Source of the DNA: Azoarcus sp.
Lineage (GTDB): Bacteria; Pseudomonadota; Gammaproteobacteria; Burkholderiales; Rhodocyclaceae
DNA: 10,240 nt
Assembly (NCBI GenBank): GCA_031258035.1
Contig: JAIRNL010000003.1
Span: forward strand, 1-10,240
Direction of reading: 5' to 3'
Translations under genes and position numbers: made by a program
Part shown: one piece after another, positions 1 to 7,247 of the stretch
How positions within the stretch are numbered: position 1 is the first letter of the stretch
How the letters are laid out: every line of letters starts with the position of its first letter
Notes under the pieces: generated by a model
Databases searched by the model: none
Told to the model about the DNA's origin: nothing
The model's input: only the letters and a program-made list of their open reading frames with translations

Positions 1-24
1 AAACCCGCCGGAATCGGGCGGGTT
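1..24 (-). terminator. Rho-independent terminator of the ter operon
   Basis: A perfect 8-bp inverted repeat (AACCCGCC at 2-9, GGCGGGTT at 17-24) encloses a 7-nt loop. It begins 7 bp beyond the terA stop codon. Read on the minus strand, the GC-rich stem runs into TTT at the window edge, so the start of a U tract is visible but its full length is not. Position and shape fit the 3' end of the minus-strand operon. Confidence 0.72.
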
Positions 25-31
25 CCTTCAT

Positions 32-1237
32 TCACTTGCTGCCGGCGACCCAGCGCAGGCCCCAGTTGTAGTGGGCGTCGAGCGCCGGATGGCTGCTGAA
101 GTATTGAGCCAGCTTGGTGAGCCTGAGTTCACCGCCATCGTTTTCGAGCATGGCGATCGCGCACATGTTCTTGCCGTTATCATGATTGTCGAGCCGTACT
201 TCGACCGGTGGATGGCCGGGCACGGTGACGGTGACGACGCCATCGGCCTGGTTCCAGTTGGCGGCGCCCTCGTAGATGAAGGCGTAGATGCAGATGCGCC
301 TGATGTCCTTCAGGTGGTCGCCATTGACGTAAAGGAATTCGCCGCTGGTGCTCGCGCCGGTGCGGTCGTCGCCCGCCATGTGGATGTAGGGCGGCCGCTC
401 GTAGTTGCCGAACGATTTGCCCAGGGCCTGTACGGCGCCCTTGTCGCCATTGGCCAGTTCATACAGGCAGCCCAGGTCGAGATCGACGCCCTGCTGGCTG
501 CTGAAAAGCTTGCCGAAGAGGCCCTTCTTGCCGCCTCCGCCCGCGCTCCAGTTGAGGTTGCAGACGATGCGCCCGTGTCCGGCGGAGTCGCCGCGCTTTT
601 CGAGGGAAATCTTGTCGCCGCGCTTCTCCAGCGTGATTTTGGAGAGCGATACTTTTGGCTGCGGTTGCGGTTGCGGTTGCGGTTGCGGCCGGGCCTGTTG
701 CGGCGAACGGGCATCGGGCGTCGGGCTGGCTGCCACTTCGCCGCCGAAATGCTGGACGAGCGCGTCCAGCCCGCCGTTGAAACCCTGGCCGACGGCGCAC
801 AGCCGCCATGCGCCGTCCTTGCGGTAGATGTCCAGGAGCATGATGGCCCGCTCGGCGGCAAAGTGGCTGCCATCGAATGTGTAGTGGGCAGCGGGGGCGC
901 CGTTGCGCAACAGGGTGGCCGTGCAGGAACCGAGCTGGTTCATTTGCCCGCCGCCATCAATAGCCAGGGTGAGGGTGAGCGAATTGATGGCGGCTGGCAG
1001 GCGGGCGAGGTCGAGCGCGAAACGTCCGTCCGCGAGCTTGATGCCGCCGCAGGGCGAGGCGGGTTGGTTGAAGAAGATCATGTAGCGGTCGTCGGAAAGG
1101 CGCTTGGCCGCGTCCAGTCCGAAGCATGATGCGTCGACGGTCAGGCCCCGCGCATCGAGTTGCAATTCGATGGTAAACGGGGTCTCAGCCAGACCCAGAT
1201 CCGATAGTTTGCCGCGTTGGCCTCGGGAAAGCTGCAT
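32..1237 (-). CDS. terA: TerA-like tellurium resistance protein with tandem TerD domains
   Basis: This 401-aa protein has two TerD-type domains, about the size usual for TerA. Domain 1 (about residues 1-168) ends in the family signature DIYRKDGAWRLCAVGQGFNGGL (136-157, quoted in part: AVGQGFNGGL). Its calcium sites look degenerate: the FDLDAS motif of TerD is LTVDAS here, and the GDN...GDDE loop is replaced by GGIKLADG. A proline-glutamine linker (184-194) follows, then a duplicated nine-residue motif (200-217), then domain 2 with VDLDLG (251-256) and AGDDRTG (288-294). The start at 1237 is preceded by GGAG six bases upstream. A longer open frame to 1462 would run through the CitE-like gene and is rejected. 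It is the last gene of the operon, 38 bp after the CitE-like gene. TerA is known from tellurite/stress loci; its biochemical role is unclear, and scaffolding with other Ter proteins is inference. Confidence 0.9.
   Translation of the reverse strand: MQLSRGQRGKLSDLGLAETPFTIELQLDARGLTVDASCFGLDAAKRLSDDRYMIFFNQPASPCGGIKLADGRFALDLARLPAAINSLTLTLAIDGGGQMNQLGSCTATLLRNGAPAAHYTFDGSHFAAERAIMLLDIYRKDGAWRLCAVGQGFNGGLDALVQHFGGEVAASPTPDARSPQQARPQPQPQPQPQPKVSLSKITLEKRGDKISLEKRGDSAGHGRIVCNLNWSAGGGGKKGLFGKLFSSQQGVDLDLGCLYELANGDKGAVQALGKSFGNYERPPYIHMAGDDRTGASTSGEFLYVNGDHLKDIRRICIYAFIYEGAANWNQADGVVTVTVPGHPPVEVRLDNHDNGKNMCAIAMLENDGGELRLTKLAQYFSSHPALDAHYNWGLRWVAGSK
587..640 (-). repeat. 27-bp tandem duplication within terA
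   Basis: Two adjacent 27-bp units (587-613 and 614-640) are identical at about 21 of 27 positions. They encode KITLEKRGD and KISLEKRGD (TerA residues 200-208 and 209-217). This motif resembles the first beta strand of TerD-family domains (compare SLQKGGNINL at the start of TerD here), so the duplication repeats the leading strand of the second domain. The divergence suggests an old, maintained duplication. Confidence 0.75.
657..690 (-). repeat. Hexanucleotide repeat encoding a Pro-Gln linker
   Basis: Four perfect tandem GCGGTT hexamers (661-684) are flanked by one-off variants on both sides. On the coding (minus) strand they specify alternating proline and glutamine, TerA residues 184-194. 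The unit length is a multiple of three, so copy-number change would lengthen or shorten the linker between the two TerD domains without shifting frame. Confidence 0.85.
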
Positions 1238-1275
1238 GATGTGCTCCAACTGGACGTGAGGGTGAATGGGGGCGG

Positions 1276-2178
1276 TCAGGCCGCCGCGGAAGATTCTTCC
1301 GTGTGCAGGCCGTAGCAGGAGGCGGCCAGGCGCAGGCGCTTTGCCCAGTTGCGATGCGTGGCGGGTTCGCACATCGCATCGTGCAGGCGAAATATCGCCG
1401 GCGCGTCTTCGCGCAGGATCTGGTTCGCCATGTCGAGATCGGCGGCATGGACGCGGTAGCAATCGTGGATGAGGGGCACCTGGCGGGGATGGATCGCCGT
1501 CTTGCCGACCAGGCCGTAGGCGAGATCTTCTTCGACTTCGCGCTGGAGGGTGGCGGCATCGTCGAGGTATTCAAACACCGGCGCGCTCAGATTGAAACCG
1601 CTCGGCTTGAATGTCGTGACGAGGCGGGAGATGACCGGGCCCAGCGGGGTTTCGTACAACGTGCGGCCGCGCGGGCGGCGCATGCCCAGCAGGGAGAAAA
1701 GGTCGTTGCCGCCGATGCGCAGCGTCAGGATGCGCTCGTGGACGCCCCGGCGTTCGAGGATTCCGCGCAGCGCGGTCATTTCGCGCTCGTCGAATGCCTC
1801 CCGCGTCTCAAGCGTGGGCATGATGAAATGCGTGCTGTCTTCGAGCAGCCGCAGGTATTCCGGAAGGTTGGATTGCGTCACTTTGGGCAGGACGAAGCCG
1901 TCGAGCCGCTCGCTGCCGGGCAGGGATAACACCGTGCGCAAAGTCGCCGGGTTGCGCGCGCGCACGAAGCGCATCTGCGTTGCGGCGGGGCGCAGGGCGG
2001 GCAGGGCCGCGGCCAGGTTGCGCAGCACGCGCGGCAGGTCGGCGGCATCGACGGCATCTTCGGTGCAGAAAATGACGGAACGGATTTCGGCGAGCTTTTC
2101 GCCGCGCGCTATTTGCAGAAGGTCCGGGCGCGTGGCCGGGATATAGAGGCTGGCGCCCAACTCGGTCGCGTCACGCAT
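1276..2178 (-). CDS. CitE-like HpcH/HpaI aldolase-citrate lyase family protein
   Basis: This 300-aa protein resembles the beta subunit of citrate lyase and related TIM-barrel C-C lyases that act on acyl-CoA or 2-oxo acid substrates with Mg2+. Visible family motifs are CTEDAV (38-43, the LEDAV-type strand), FVRARNP (71-77), GFVLPKV (94-100), PTLET (121-125, metal-ligand glutamate), RIGGNDL (154-160) and GLVGKTAIHP (222-231). The chosen start at 2178 overlaps the upstream StiP gene by 8 bp and has AGGAA eight bases upstream; an ATG at 2208 is possible but less well placed. There are no citrate lyase alpha or gamma genes nearby. CitE-like enzymes are a recognised part of the Ter-associated biosynthetic module, so a role in making or modifying a small metabolite is inferred; the substrate is unknown. 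Confidence 0.88.
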   Translation of the reverse strand: MRDATELGASLYIPATRPDLLQIARGEKLAEIRSVIFCTEDAVDAADLPRVLRNLAAALPALRPAATQMRFVRARNPATLRTVLSLPGSERLDGFVLPKVTQSNLPEYLRLLEDSTHFIMPTLETREAFDEREMTALRGILERRGVHERILTLRIGGNDLFSLLGMRRPRGRTLYETPLGPVISRLVTTFKPSGFNLSAPVFEYLDDAATLQREVEEDLAYGLVGKTAIHPRQVPLIHDCYRVHAADLDMANQILREDAPAIFRLHDAMCEPATHRNWAKRLRLAASCYGLHTEESSAAA

Positions 2179-3265
2179 CTTTGTGATTCCTGATGATCGA
2201 AACCGCATGGTAAGGCAGGGTGGGGTCGATGTTGATGGGGATCTGTTTTTCCCCAGCCAGCGCCACGAGATGCGCTATTCGTTCGTCGGCCGCCTCGCGC
2301 ACGATGACGCGCTCGGGGAAGCGCCGCAGCAACACGCGCGTCGCCTCTCCGATGCCCGGCTTGACGAGGTTCTCGTCGGCGATGCCGTGTCGGCGCAGCG
2401 CGGCGGCCATGTAGGCGCGCGAGACGGCGGCCCGTTCGGCGCGCGACGATGATGCGTCGGGCGGCGGCTCGCCTTCGCGCTCATGCAGGCGCGTGGCGGC
2501 GTTGACGATGTCGTCGACGAACCAGCGCGACAGGTCGTGCGCGGCGAATTCCGTGAAATGGACGCAGCCGTGATAGTCGCCGGGGCCGATGGCTTCGTTG
2601 AGAATCGAGCGGCTGACCAGGCCGCTGACCGTCGCGTTGAGGATGCTCGAAGCGATGAGGTAGTCTTCGCCCGATGCGGCGCGGGCGGCGGTGCCCGCGA
2701 GGTCGGCGAGGACGTTGAGCCCGGGGTCGATTCGCAGACGGTTCTGCGCGTTGAAGCGCGCGATGGCCGTGTTCAGCTCGCGGCTGATGACACCCTTGCC
2801 AGTCCAGCCGTCGACAAAGGCGATGCCCTCGGGGGCGTGGCCGCGGGCGAGGATTTCTTGCAGCGCCACGGTATCAATGCCGCGATCGCGGATGATCGAG
2901 ATCGCGTAATGCGCCGGCTGGACGCCGTGCAGGCGGGCGGCGAGGTGGCGGACGATGGCGCCGATCGGCGTGCCCGCCCGCGCCAGCGATACGAGGGTGA
3001 GCGCCGCGCCGTGCCGTTCGAGCAACAGGCGGGTGAGGCGCAGGCAGTCGCGCGCCAGCCGTTCGCGGTTGGCGGCGTGCGCGCGATGGAAGAGCGCCAT
3101 GTAAGGCGCCGAGGGCAATTGCTCGGGGGAGAGCATTTCGCTGTAGTGGCGCTGGCCGGACTGGATGAGTGCCTCCTTGCGGGCGAAATCCTCGATGAAG
3201 GCGATTTCGATGGGTTTGAGGAGGAATTCGACGTCGTCCGGACGGTAGGAGCCGTGAAAACGCAT
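2171..3265 (-). CDS. StiP-family protein (PRTase-like domain plus PELOTA-like C terminus)
   Basis: This 364-aa protein matches the family databases call cysteine protease StiP, which comparative genomics reinterpreted as a phosphoribosyltransferase-type enzyme. The N-terminal part (about 1-250) has the family start RFHGSY and a PRPP-loop-like segment IAFVDGWTGKGVIS (148-161) after a hydrophobic strand. The C-terminal part (about 285-360), including NLVKPGIGEATRVLL and VIVREAADERI, fits the PELOTA-type RNA-binding domain that accompanies this family. The start at 3265 shares one base with the HAD stop (TGATG) and has GGAGG seven bases upstream, an excellent ribosome site. Together with the TRSP-PRTase, the HAD and the CitE-like protein it forms the presumed nucleoside-like metabolite pathway. 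The 'protease' name should be treated with caution: I cannot see a clear protease catalytic triad. Confidence 0.87.
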   Translation of the reverse strand: MRFHGSYRPDDVEFLLKPIEIAFIEDFARKEALIQSGQRHYSEMLSPEQLPSAPYMALFHRAHAANRERLARDCLRLTRLLLERHGAALTLVSLARAGTPIGAIVRHLAARLHGVQPAHYAISIIRDRGIDTVALQEILARGHAPEGIAFVDGWTGKGVISRELNTAIARFNAQNRLRIDPGLNVLADLAGTAARAASGEDYLIASSILNATVSGLVSRSILNEAIGPGDYHGCVHFTEFAAHDLSRWFVDDIVNAATRLHEREGEPPPDASSSRAERAAVSRAYMAAALRRHGIADENLVKPGIGEATRVLLRRFPERVIVREAADERIAHLVALAGEKQIPINIDPTLPYHAVSIIRNHKDA

Positions 3266-4014
3266 CAGGCGGCCTCCAGGCGGGCGGCAATCTGACTGGC
3301 GCGCGGAACCAGGGCGTAATCGCAGGCGTGCATGAACGCGAGATCGGAGAAGCTGTCGCCCATGCCGATGGTGACGATTTCGCCATGCTCGCGGCGCAGG
3401 CGCTCGATCAGGTATTCGACGGCGTGGCGCTTGTCGAGCCACGCCGGCAGCACCGAGAGGTTGTTGCCGTTGCGATGCACGCCGAACGGCAGCGCGGCGG
3501 CGTCGCAACAGGCGCGCACGGCGGGTTCGAGCGCGTCGAGCGCGCGCTCGTCGCCCTCCTGGCTTTTGGCGCAGAGATAGAGCGGAATGCCGAAATCCTC
3601 GATGATGCGCGCGCGCACCGCCACGCCGAGCGCGCTGGCGCGCCCAGCCAGCTGGCGCAGGACGGCTTCGAGCAGGGGGCGGGAATGCGCGGCCTGCGCC
3701 GCGCTGTGTTCGAGCCAGCGCGCATCCGGCTGGGCGTCCGCGCCGATGATGATGCCGCCGTGATCAATGATGGCGCCGTGCGAGAACGCGATCCGCACCC
3801 GTGAGAAGGCATCGGCATTGCGCGCTGTTACCGGGATGACGGTCATTTCGCGCTGGAACAGCGCGAGCAGCGCGTGTTGCGCCGGCGTGGCGAAGGAGTG
3901 GGCGCTGCCGTCCCCGAGATAGGCGAGCGGGGTGAGGTCGTCGCGTTCGGGGCATTTGCGCCGCGACTGGAACAGGGTGTCGTCGAGATCAGTGAACAGG
4001 AATTTCTTCGGCAT
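3265..4014 (-). CDS. HAD-superfamily hydrolase (Cof/sucrose-phosphatase-like)
   Basis: This 249-aa protein carries all four HAD motifs: I, FTDLDDT (nucleophile Asp9, general acid Asp11); II, PVTAR (Thr63); III, a lysine in LDKRHAV (Lys195); IV, GMGDSFSDLAF (Asp220, Asp224). The roughly 100-residue insertion between motifs II and III suggests a C2-type cap, as in Cof phosphatases. It most likely dephosphorylates a small phosphorylated intermediate; in Ter loci this enzyme is placed in the same pathway as the two PRTase-like proteins. The start at 4014 overlaps the end of the TRSP-PRTase gene by 26 bp. The alternative at 4047 would add eleven residues ahead of the normal MPKKFLFTDLDDT opening and is unlikely. 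The upstream ribosome site is weak (CGGA), consistent with translational coupling. Confidence 0.92.
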   Translation of the reverse strand: MPKKFLFTDLDDTLFQSRRKCPERDDLTPLAYLGDGSAHSFATPAQHALLALFQREMTVIPVTARNADAFSRVRIAFSHGAIIDHGGIIIGADAQPDARWLEHSAAQAAHSRPLLEAVLRQLAGRASALGVAVRARIIEDFGIPLYLCAKSQEGDERALDALEPAVRACCDAAALPFGVHRNGNNLSVLPAWLDKRHAVEYLIERLRREHGEIVTIGMGDSFSDLAFMHACDYALVPRASQIAARLEAA

Positions 4015-5158
4015 GGTCGTCCGGCAGGAATCGGATGAGGCGGCCATCGACGAGGCGCGCCAGTTCGTGAAGCGCCGGGCCCGGCGGGACTTCGTGGCAG
4101 ATGAGCACCCGCCCGTACTGCCCGGGGCGGACGTTGTAGAGATAATTCGCTATCCCTTCGCCATAGGGGTCAGGCACCGTCAGGGCGTGGCGCACGTCAC
4201 CCCAGACACGGATCGGGGAGCGGGTCGTCGCCTGCACGACGGTTTCGACGCCGCGCGCGGCGAGGGCGCGCGCGAGGACGAAGGCGGCATGCATGAATTC
4301 CCCCGTTCCCAGCACCAGGGTCGGGCCATCGACGGGTTCGGCGGCCAGGCGGCGCACGAGCGCCTCGGGCGGAGCGAGGCAGGATGCGCGTCCGAGGCGG
4401 CCATGGCCGTTGTCCGCCAGTCGCACTTCGCATCCGTCGGCGCATTGGGCGGCCGCGCCGGCCGGAATTTCCCGGTCGTGGCGGGTGAATTGCCAGCTTC
4501 CGCTGACCGCGGCCCCTATCGTGCAGGGCAGGCGTATGCGGGCGCGGACCTCATCCCGCGCCGCGCCCATGAAATCGCAGATGGTCGCCAGGTGAACGGC
4601 AGCGAGGCGGGGCATGAGGCCGCGCAGCACCCGCAACAGGTTGACGAAAGTGTTGCCGGTGCTCAGCTCGTCATCGACCAGCACGACACGGCGGGCGGCC
4701 GCGAAACGCGCGCGGAGGGTTTCGTCGCGGGGGAGGTGGAGAAACACGCGCGGCGCGTGGCTGTGGGTTTCTTCAAAAACGAGGTGGCGGGCGGTTTCGA
4801 TGCGGTAGCGCGTCGTCTGAAGACAGAGCGCCACGGGATCGGATTGCGCGCGCCACCAGGCCTCGAAAACGCCCTGGGCAAGCCCGGTCGCGGTTTCGGC
4901 CATGCCGATGAATACGACCGGGCCATCGCCCGCCGGGATTGCCGCGGCAAGATGACGGTGGATGGCTTCCATCGCCGCCGGCGAAGCGGGATAGTGCTTG
5001 CCGAGCACCTTGCTCAGAAAGAGAAAGGCACGGCGCGGGTTGGCGCGCGCGGCGAAACCGAGCAGGTCTTCGGGAGCCTGCTGGCAGGATTCGACCGTCA
5101 GTTGCAGGATGCCGTCCGGGAAAACGATGGCGCGTTGCGGCCCGGCCAGCATGCTCAT
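3989..5158 (-). CDS. Phosphoribosyltransferase with C-terminal TRSP domain
   Basis: This 389-aa, two-domain protein has an N-terminal type I phosphoribosyltransferase fold (about 30-225) with a classic PRPP-binding loop, VVLVDDELSTGNTF (158-171). The C-terminal domain (about 278-385) contains LVLGTGEFMHAAF (281-293) and the name-giving TRSP tetrapeptide (312-315) in TTRSPIRVWGD. This matches the PRTase_2 plus TRSP architecture found almost only in Ter stress loci, where it is thought to form a nucleoside-like product from PRPP. The start at 5158 (MSML) or its neighbour at 5152 is uncertain; GAGG lies about 15 bases upstream of the first and the spacing is poor. A longer open frame to 5683 covers the terZ-like gene in another frame and is not real. 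It follows the terZ-like gene after 64 bp and overlaps the HAD gene by 26 bp. Confidence 0.9.
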   Translation of the reverse strand: MSMLAGPQRAIVFPDGILQLTVESCQQAPEDLLGFAARANPRRAFLFLSKVLGKHYPASPAAMEAIHRHLAAAIPAGDGPVVFIGMAETATGLAQGVFEAWWRAQSDPVALCLQTTRYRIETARHLVFEETHSHAPRVFLHLPRDETLRARFAAARRVVLVDDELSTGNTFVNLLRVLRGLMPRLAAVHLATICDFMGAARDEVRARIRLPCTIGAAVSGSWQFTRHDREIPAGAAAQCADGCEVRLADNGHGRLGRASCLAPPEALVRRLAAEPVDGPTLVLGTGEFMHAAFVLARALAARGVETVVQATTRSPIRVWGDVRHALTVPDPYGEGIANYLYNVRPGQYGRVLICHEVPPGPALHELARLVDGRLIRFLPDDHAEEIPVH

Positions 5159-5202
5159 GCGGCCGCCCCGATCGCCTCGTGGGTTTCTCCGGCCCCCGAT
5201 CG

Positions 5203-5218
5203 TCCCGCGGGAGCGGGA
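5203..5218. repeat. Small GC-rich inverted repeat in the terZ-PRTase gap
   Basis: TCCCGC (5203-5208) and GCGGGA (5213-5218) are separated by four bases. In the transcript this 6-bp stem forms just after the terZ-like stop codon. It lacks a following U tract, so it is not a convincing terminator. It may help separate expression of the TerD-type genes from the enzyme genes; that is a guess. Confidence 0.4.
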
Positions 5219-5222
5219 TGCC

Positions 5223-5804
5223 TCACAGATGCGGACTGATCTGGGGCAACAGATCCTGGAAAGTGCGTCCCGCTCCGTTTTCGCCGATCGCGTGCATTTT
5301 CCATTCGCCATTGTGGCGATAGATCTTCGCCATGATCTGTGCGGAATGGCTGCCTTGTACCGACAGGTCGTAGCGCGCCAGCTCGCGGCCATCGTCGGCA
5401 TTGACGATGCGGCAAAAAGCATTGGCGACCTGGGAAAAATTCTGCCCGGTGAAGGAATTGACCGTAAATACCAGCGACTTGATGTGGGCCGGAACGCGGG
5501 CAAGATCGACGATGATCTGCTCGTCATCGCCATCGCCGTCGCCGGTGCGATTGTCACCGGTGTGCTGGATGCTGCCATCCTGGCTGCGCAGCTGGCGGAA
5601 CCAGACGGCGTCCGTGAGCGCGCCCTTGTCGTCGAACAGCAGGCAGGAAGCATCGAGGTCGATTTCCTGCTCCCTGCTGCCAAACCCCAGAAACCCCTTT
5701 TTCTTGACCGCGTCCCAGCCGAGGCCCATTACGACCTTGTTCAGGTCGCCCCCGGCTTCCTTGTTCAAGGAAATCTTTTGTCCTTTCTGCAGATTGACTG
5801 CCAT
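5223..5804 (-). CDS. terZ: TerZ-like TerD-domain stress protein
   Basis: This 193-aa protein is a single TerD domain. The calcium-binding signatures are intact: IDLDAS (48-53) and GDNRTGDGDGDDE (83-95). Features shared with TerZ rather than TerD are the KKKGFLGFGS insertion after GLGWD (34-43), VWFRQL (67-72), FTVNSFTGQNF (113-123), VQGSHS (149-154) and the GRTFQDLLP tail. The start at 5804 has AGGAG six bases upstream; longer frames to 6470 run through the AIM24 gene and are rejected. It lies 53 bp after the AIM24 gene. TerD-domain proteins bind Ca2+ and are associated with resistance to tellurite, phage and colicins in enterobacteria; TerZ's individual role is not established. The presence of both TerD and TerZ types suggests functional specialisation rather than a recent copy. 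Confidence 0.92.
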   Translation of the reverse strand: MAVNLQKGQKISLNKEAGGDLNKVVMGLGWDAVKKKGFLGFGSREQEIDLDASCLLFDDKGALTDAVWFRQLRSQDGSIQHTGDNRTGDGDGDDEQIIVDLARVPAHIKSLVFTVNSFTGQNFSQVANAFCRIVNADDGRELARYDLSVQGSHSAQIMAKIYRHNGEWKMHAIGENGAGRTFQDLLPQISPHL

Positions 5805-5857
5805 TTCATACTCCTGGTTGTAATGCCTGGCTGATGGTGAAGGATGAAGCGGGCCGG

Positions 5858-6544
5858 CTATGCCTTCAGGGCCGCCCCGAAGGCGGAGCGGTTGCGCGAA
5901 CACAGGACGACCGCGCCCTTGCCGCGAAAGCGCAGCACGATGCCCTCGCCGCTGGTGACGCTGTTGACGAGGTTGCCCAGCAAACCCTTGTCCCTGGAAG
6001 TCGAGGCGGCAAGTTCGTAGTCGAGCGCGCTGTCCCAGGCCACGACGTGGCCATTGTCGACCATGACCTCCTTGCCCTGTTCGACATCGAGCACGAACAA
6101 CGAACCGAAACCGCTCACGACAAGCTGGCCCGACCCGCTCGTCTGTCCGATGAAAAAGCCGCCGGTACCGCCAAAAAGAGCGGTGCCGATATTCTGCATG
6201 CGGGCTGTAACCTGCACATTGGCGGTGGCCGCCACATAGGCGCCATCGCTCAGGTAATACTGCTTTTGCCCGACATCCAGAATCTGTATCGACCCCGGCG
6301 TGGCGGGCGAGAGCAGGCAATCGCCGTCGCCGCGCTTGGCCTCGATGCGCTGCTGGAAAAAGGATTCGCCATTGGCAAGCCTGCGCATCGCGGCCTGGAG
6401 GACGCCGCCCTGCACCGAGCCGGTGAGATCGAGGGCATCCTCCATCATCACCATGGCATTCGATTCGCAAAAAATGGTTTCGCCCTTGCGCAGGGAAACG
6501 TGCAGGAAGGGATCTATGTCGCCGGTAATGGTAAATGTGGGCAT
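5858..6544 (-). CDS. AIM24/TIGR00266-family protein
   Basis: This 228-aa protein has the typical start of the family (MPTFTITGDIDPFLHV), SNAMVMM (28-34), the glycine-rich FGGTGGFFIGQTSGSG stretch (124-139) and GHVVAWDSALDY (165-176). Family members fold as a beta-rich TRAP-like barrel. The yeast AIM24 homologue acts in the mitochondrial inner membrane, but bacterial functions are largely unknown. No signal peptide or transmembrane helix is evident. The gene sits between terD and the terZ-like gene, in the same direction. AIM24-type proteins recur in Ter and stress operons, so an accessory role at membranes or in protein assembly is inferred from context. The ribosome site before 6544 is weak, and a strong hairpin lies 24 bp upstream. 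Confidence 0.88.
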   Translation of the reverse strand: MPTFTITGDIDPFLHVSLRKGETIFCESNAMVMMEDALDLTGSVQGGVLQAAMRRLANGESFFQQRIEAKRGDGDCLLSPATPGSIQILDVGQKQYYLSDGAYVAATANVQVTARMQNIGTALFGGTGGFFIGQTSGSGQLVVSGFGSLFVLDVEQGKEVMVDNGHVVAWDSALDYELAASTSRDKGLLGNLVNSVTSGEGIVLRFRGKGAVVLCSRNRSAFGAALKA

Positions 6545-6568
6545 GGCTGTGGTCCGAGGCTCAAGGAA

Positions 6569-6603
6569 TCGACCTCCGGGCGCGCGGGTCTGCCGGAGGT
6601 CGA
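6569..6603 (-). other. 11-bp perfect stem-loop between terD and the AIM24 gene
   Basis: TCGACCTCCGG (6569-6579) and its exact reverse complement (6593-6603) flank a 13-nt loop. In the minus-strand transcript the stem lies 68 bp after the terD stop and 24 bp before the AIM24 start. No U run follows on the minus strand (TTCCTTGAG), so it is probably not a full terminator. It could act as an mRNA-stabilising or processing element that raises terD over downstream genes, or as an attenuator. A second, smaller hairpin (CTCCC 6618-6622, GGGAG 6628-6632) lies beside it. Confidence 0.6.
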
Positions 6604-6671
6604 CGGAATGTCATGCTCTCCCCGCGCGGGAGGGTTTTCAACTGGCCGACCGGCGCGGGTCTTCGATGGAT

Positions 6672-7247
6672 TCAGACGTTTACGCCGAAGTTCTTGGCCA
6701 ATGGGCCGAGACCGCCCGCGAAACCCTGGCCGATCGCCTTGAATTTCCATTCACCGCCATGGCGGTAGATTTCACCGAAAATCATCGCGGTCTCGACCGA
6801 GGCGTCTTCGGAGAGATCGAAACGGGCAACCTCGGTATCCGGGCCGGTGTTTACGCAGCGCACATAGGCGCGCGAGACCATGCCGAAATTCTGGCGGCGG
6901 GCTTCGGCGTCGTGGATGGTGACGCAGATCGAGATCTTCTCTATATCCGCCGGCACCTTGTCCAGGTCGATGAGAATCTGTTCGTCATCGCCCTCGCCCT
7001 CGCCGCTGCGGTTGTCGCCACCGTGCTGCACGCTGCCGTCGGGAGACTTCGGCTGGTTGTAGAAAATGAAATCGGTATCGGAGCGCACCTTGCCCGAGCT
7101 GTTGAGCAAAAACGCGCTCGCGTCGAGATCGAAACCCGCCCCGTCGGTAGCGCGCACGTCCCAGCCGAGACCGACGGTCATTTTCTTCATGCCCGGCGCT
7201 TCCTTGGAAAGATTGATGTTGCCGCCTTTCTGCAAACTGATAGCCAT
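6672..7247 (-). CDS. terD: TerD tellurium/stress resistance protein
   Basis: This 191-aa protein is a full-length single TerD domain, closely resembling enterobacterial TerD. Both calcium-binding signatures are intact: FDLDASAFLL (39-48) and GDNRSGEGEGDDE (77-89). Other family segments are MTVGLGWD (23-30), IHDAEARRQNFG (111-122), EDASVETAM (147-155) and the closing GEIYRHGGEWKF. The start at 7247 was preferred because GAGGA then has a spacing of about seven bases and the protein opens MAISLQKGG; the ATG at 7253 (adding MS) abuts the same ribosome site. It is the first gene of the minus-strand ter operon and is preceded by about 450 bp of divergent control DNA. TerD proteins are cytoplasmic Ca2+-binding proteins implicated in tellurite and general stress resistance; the exact activity is unresolved. 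Confidence 0.95.
   Translation of the reverse strand: MAISLQKGGNINLSKEAPGMKKMTVGLGWDVRATDGAGFDLDASAFLLNSSGKVRSDTDFIFYNQPKSPDGSVQHGGDNRSGEGEGDDEQILIDLDKVPADIEKISICVTIHDAEARRQNFGMVSRAYVRCVNTGPDTEVARFDLSEDASVETAMIFGEIYRHGGEWKFKAIGQGFAGGLGPLAKNFGVNV

Noticed and set aside
71..1129. A 352-codon plus-strand ORF opposite terA.
   Set aside because: It is a shadow frame in GC-rich DNA opposite a gene with strong TerD-family motifs; its composition is alanine/arginine/valine-rich with no domain.
2171..3265. Calling the StiP-family protein a true cysteine protease.
   Set aside because: The name comes from database labels; the visible glycine-rich loop (148-161) and operon partners favour a PRTase-type role, and no catalytic Cys-His arrangement can be identified by eye.
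3932..5239. A 435-codon plus-strand ORF opposite the TRSP-PRTase gene.
   Set aside because: The opposite strand shows PRPP-loop and TRSP motifs, and this frame has no recognisable domain or ribosome site.
6618..6639. A GC-rich hairpin followed by GGGTTTTC on the plus strand, resembling a terminator.
   Set aside because: No plus-strand gene ends here; the flanking genes are both on the minus strand, where no U tract follows.
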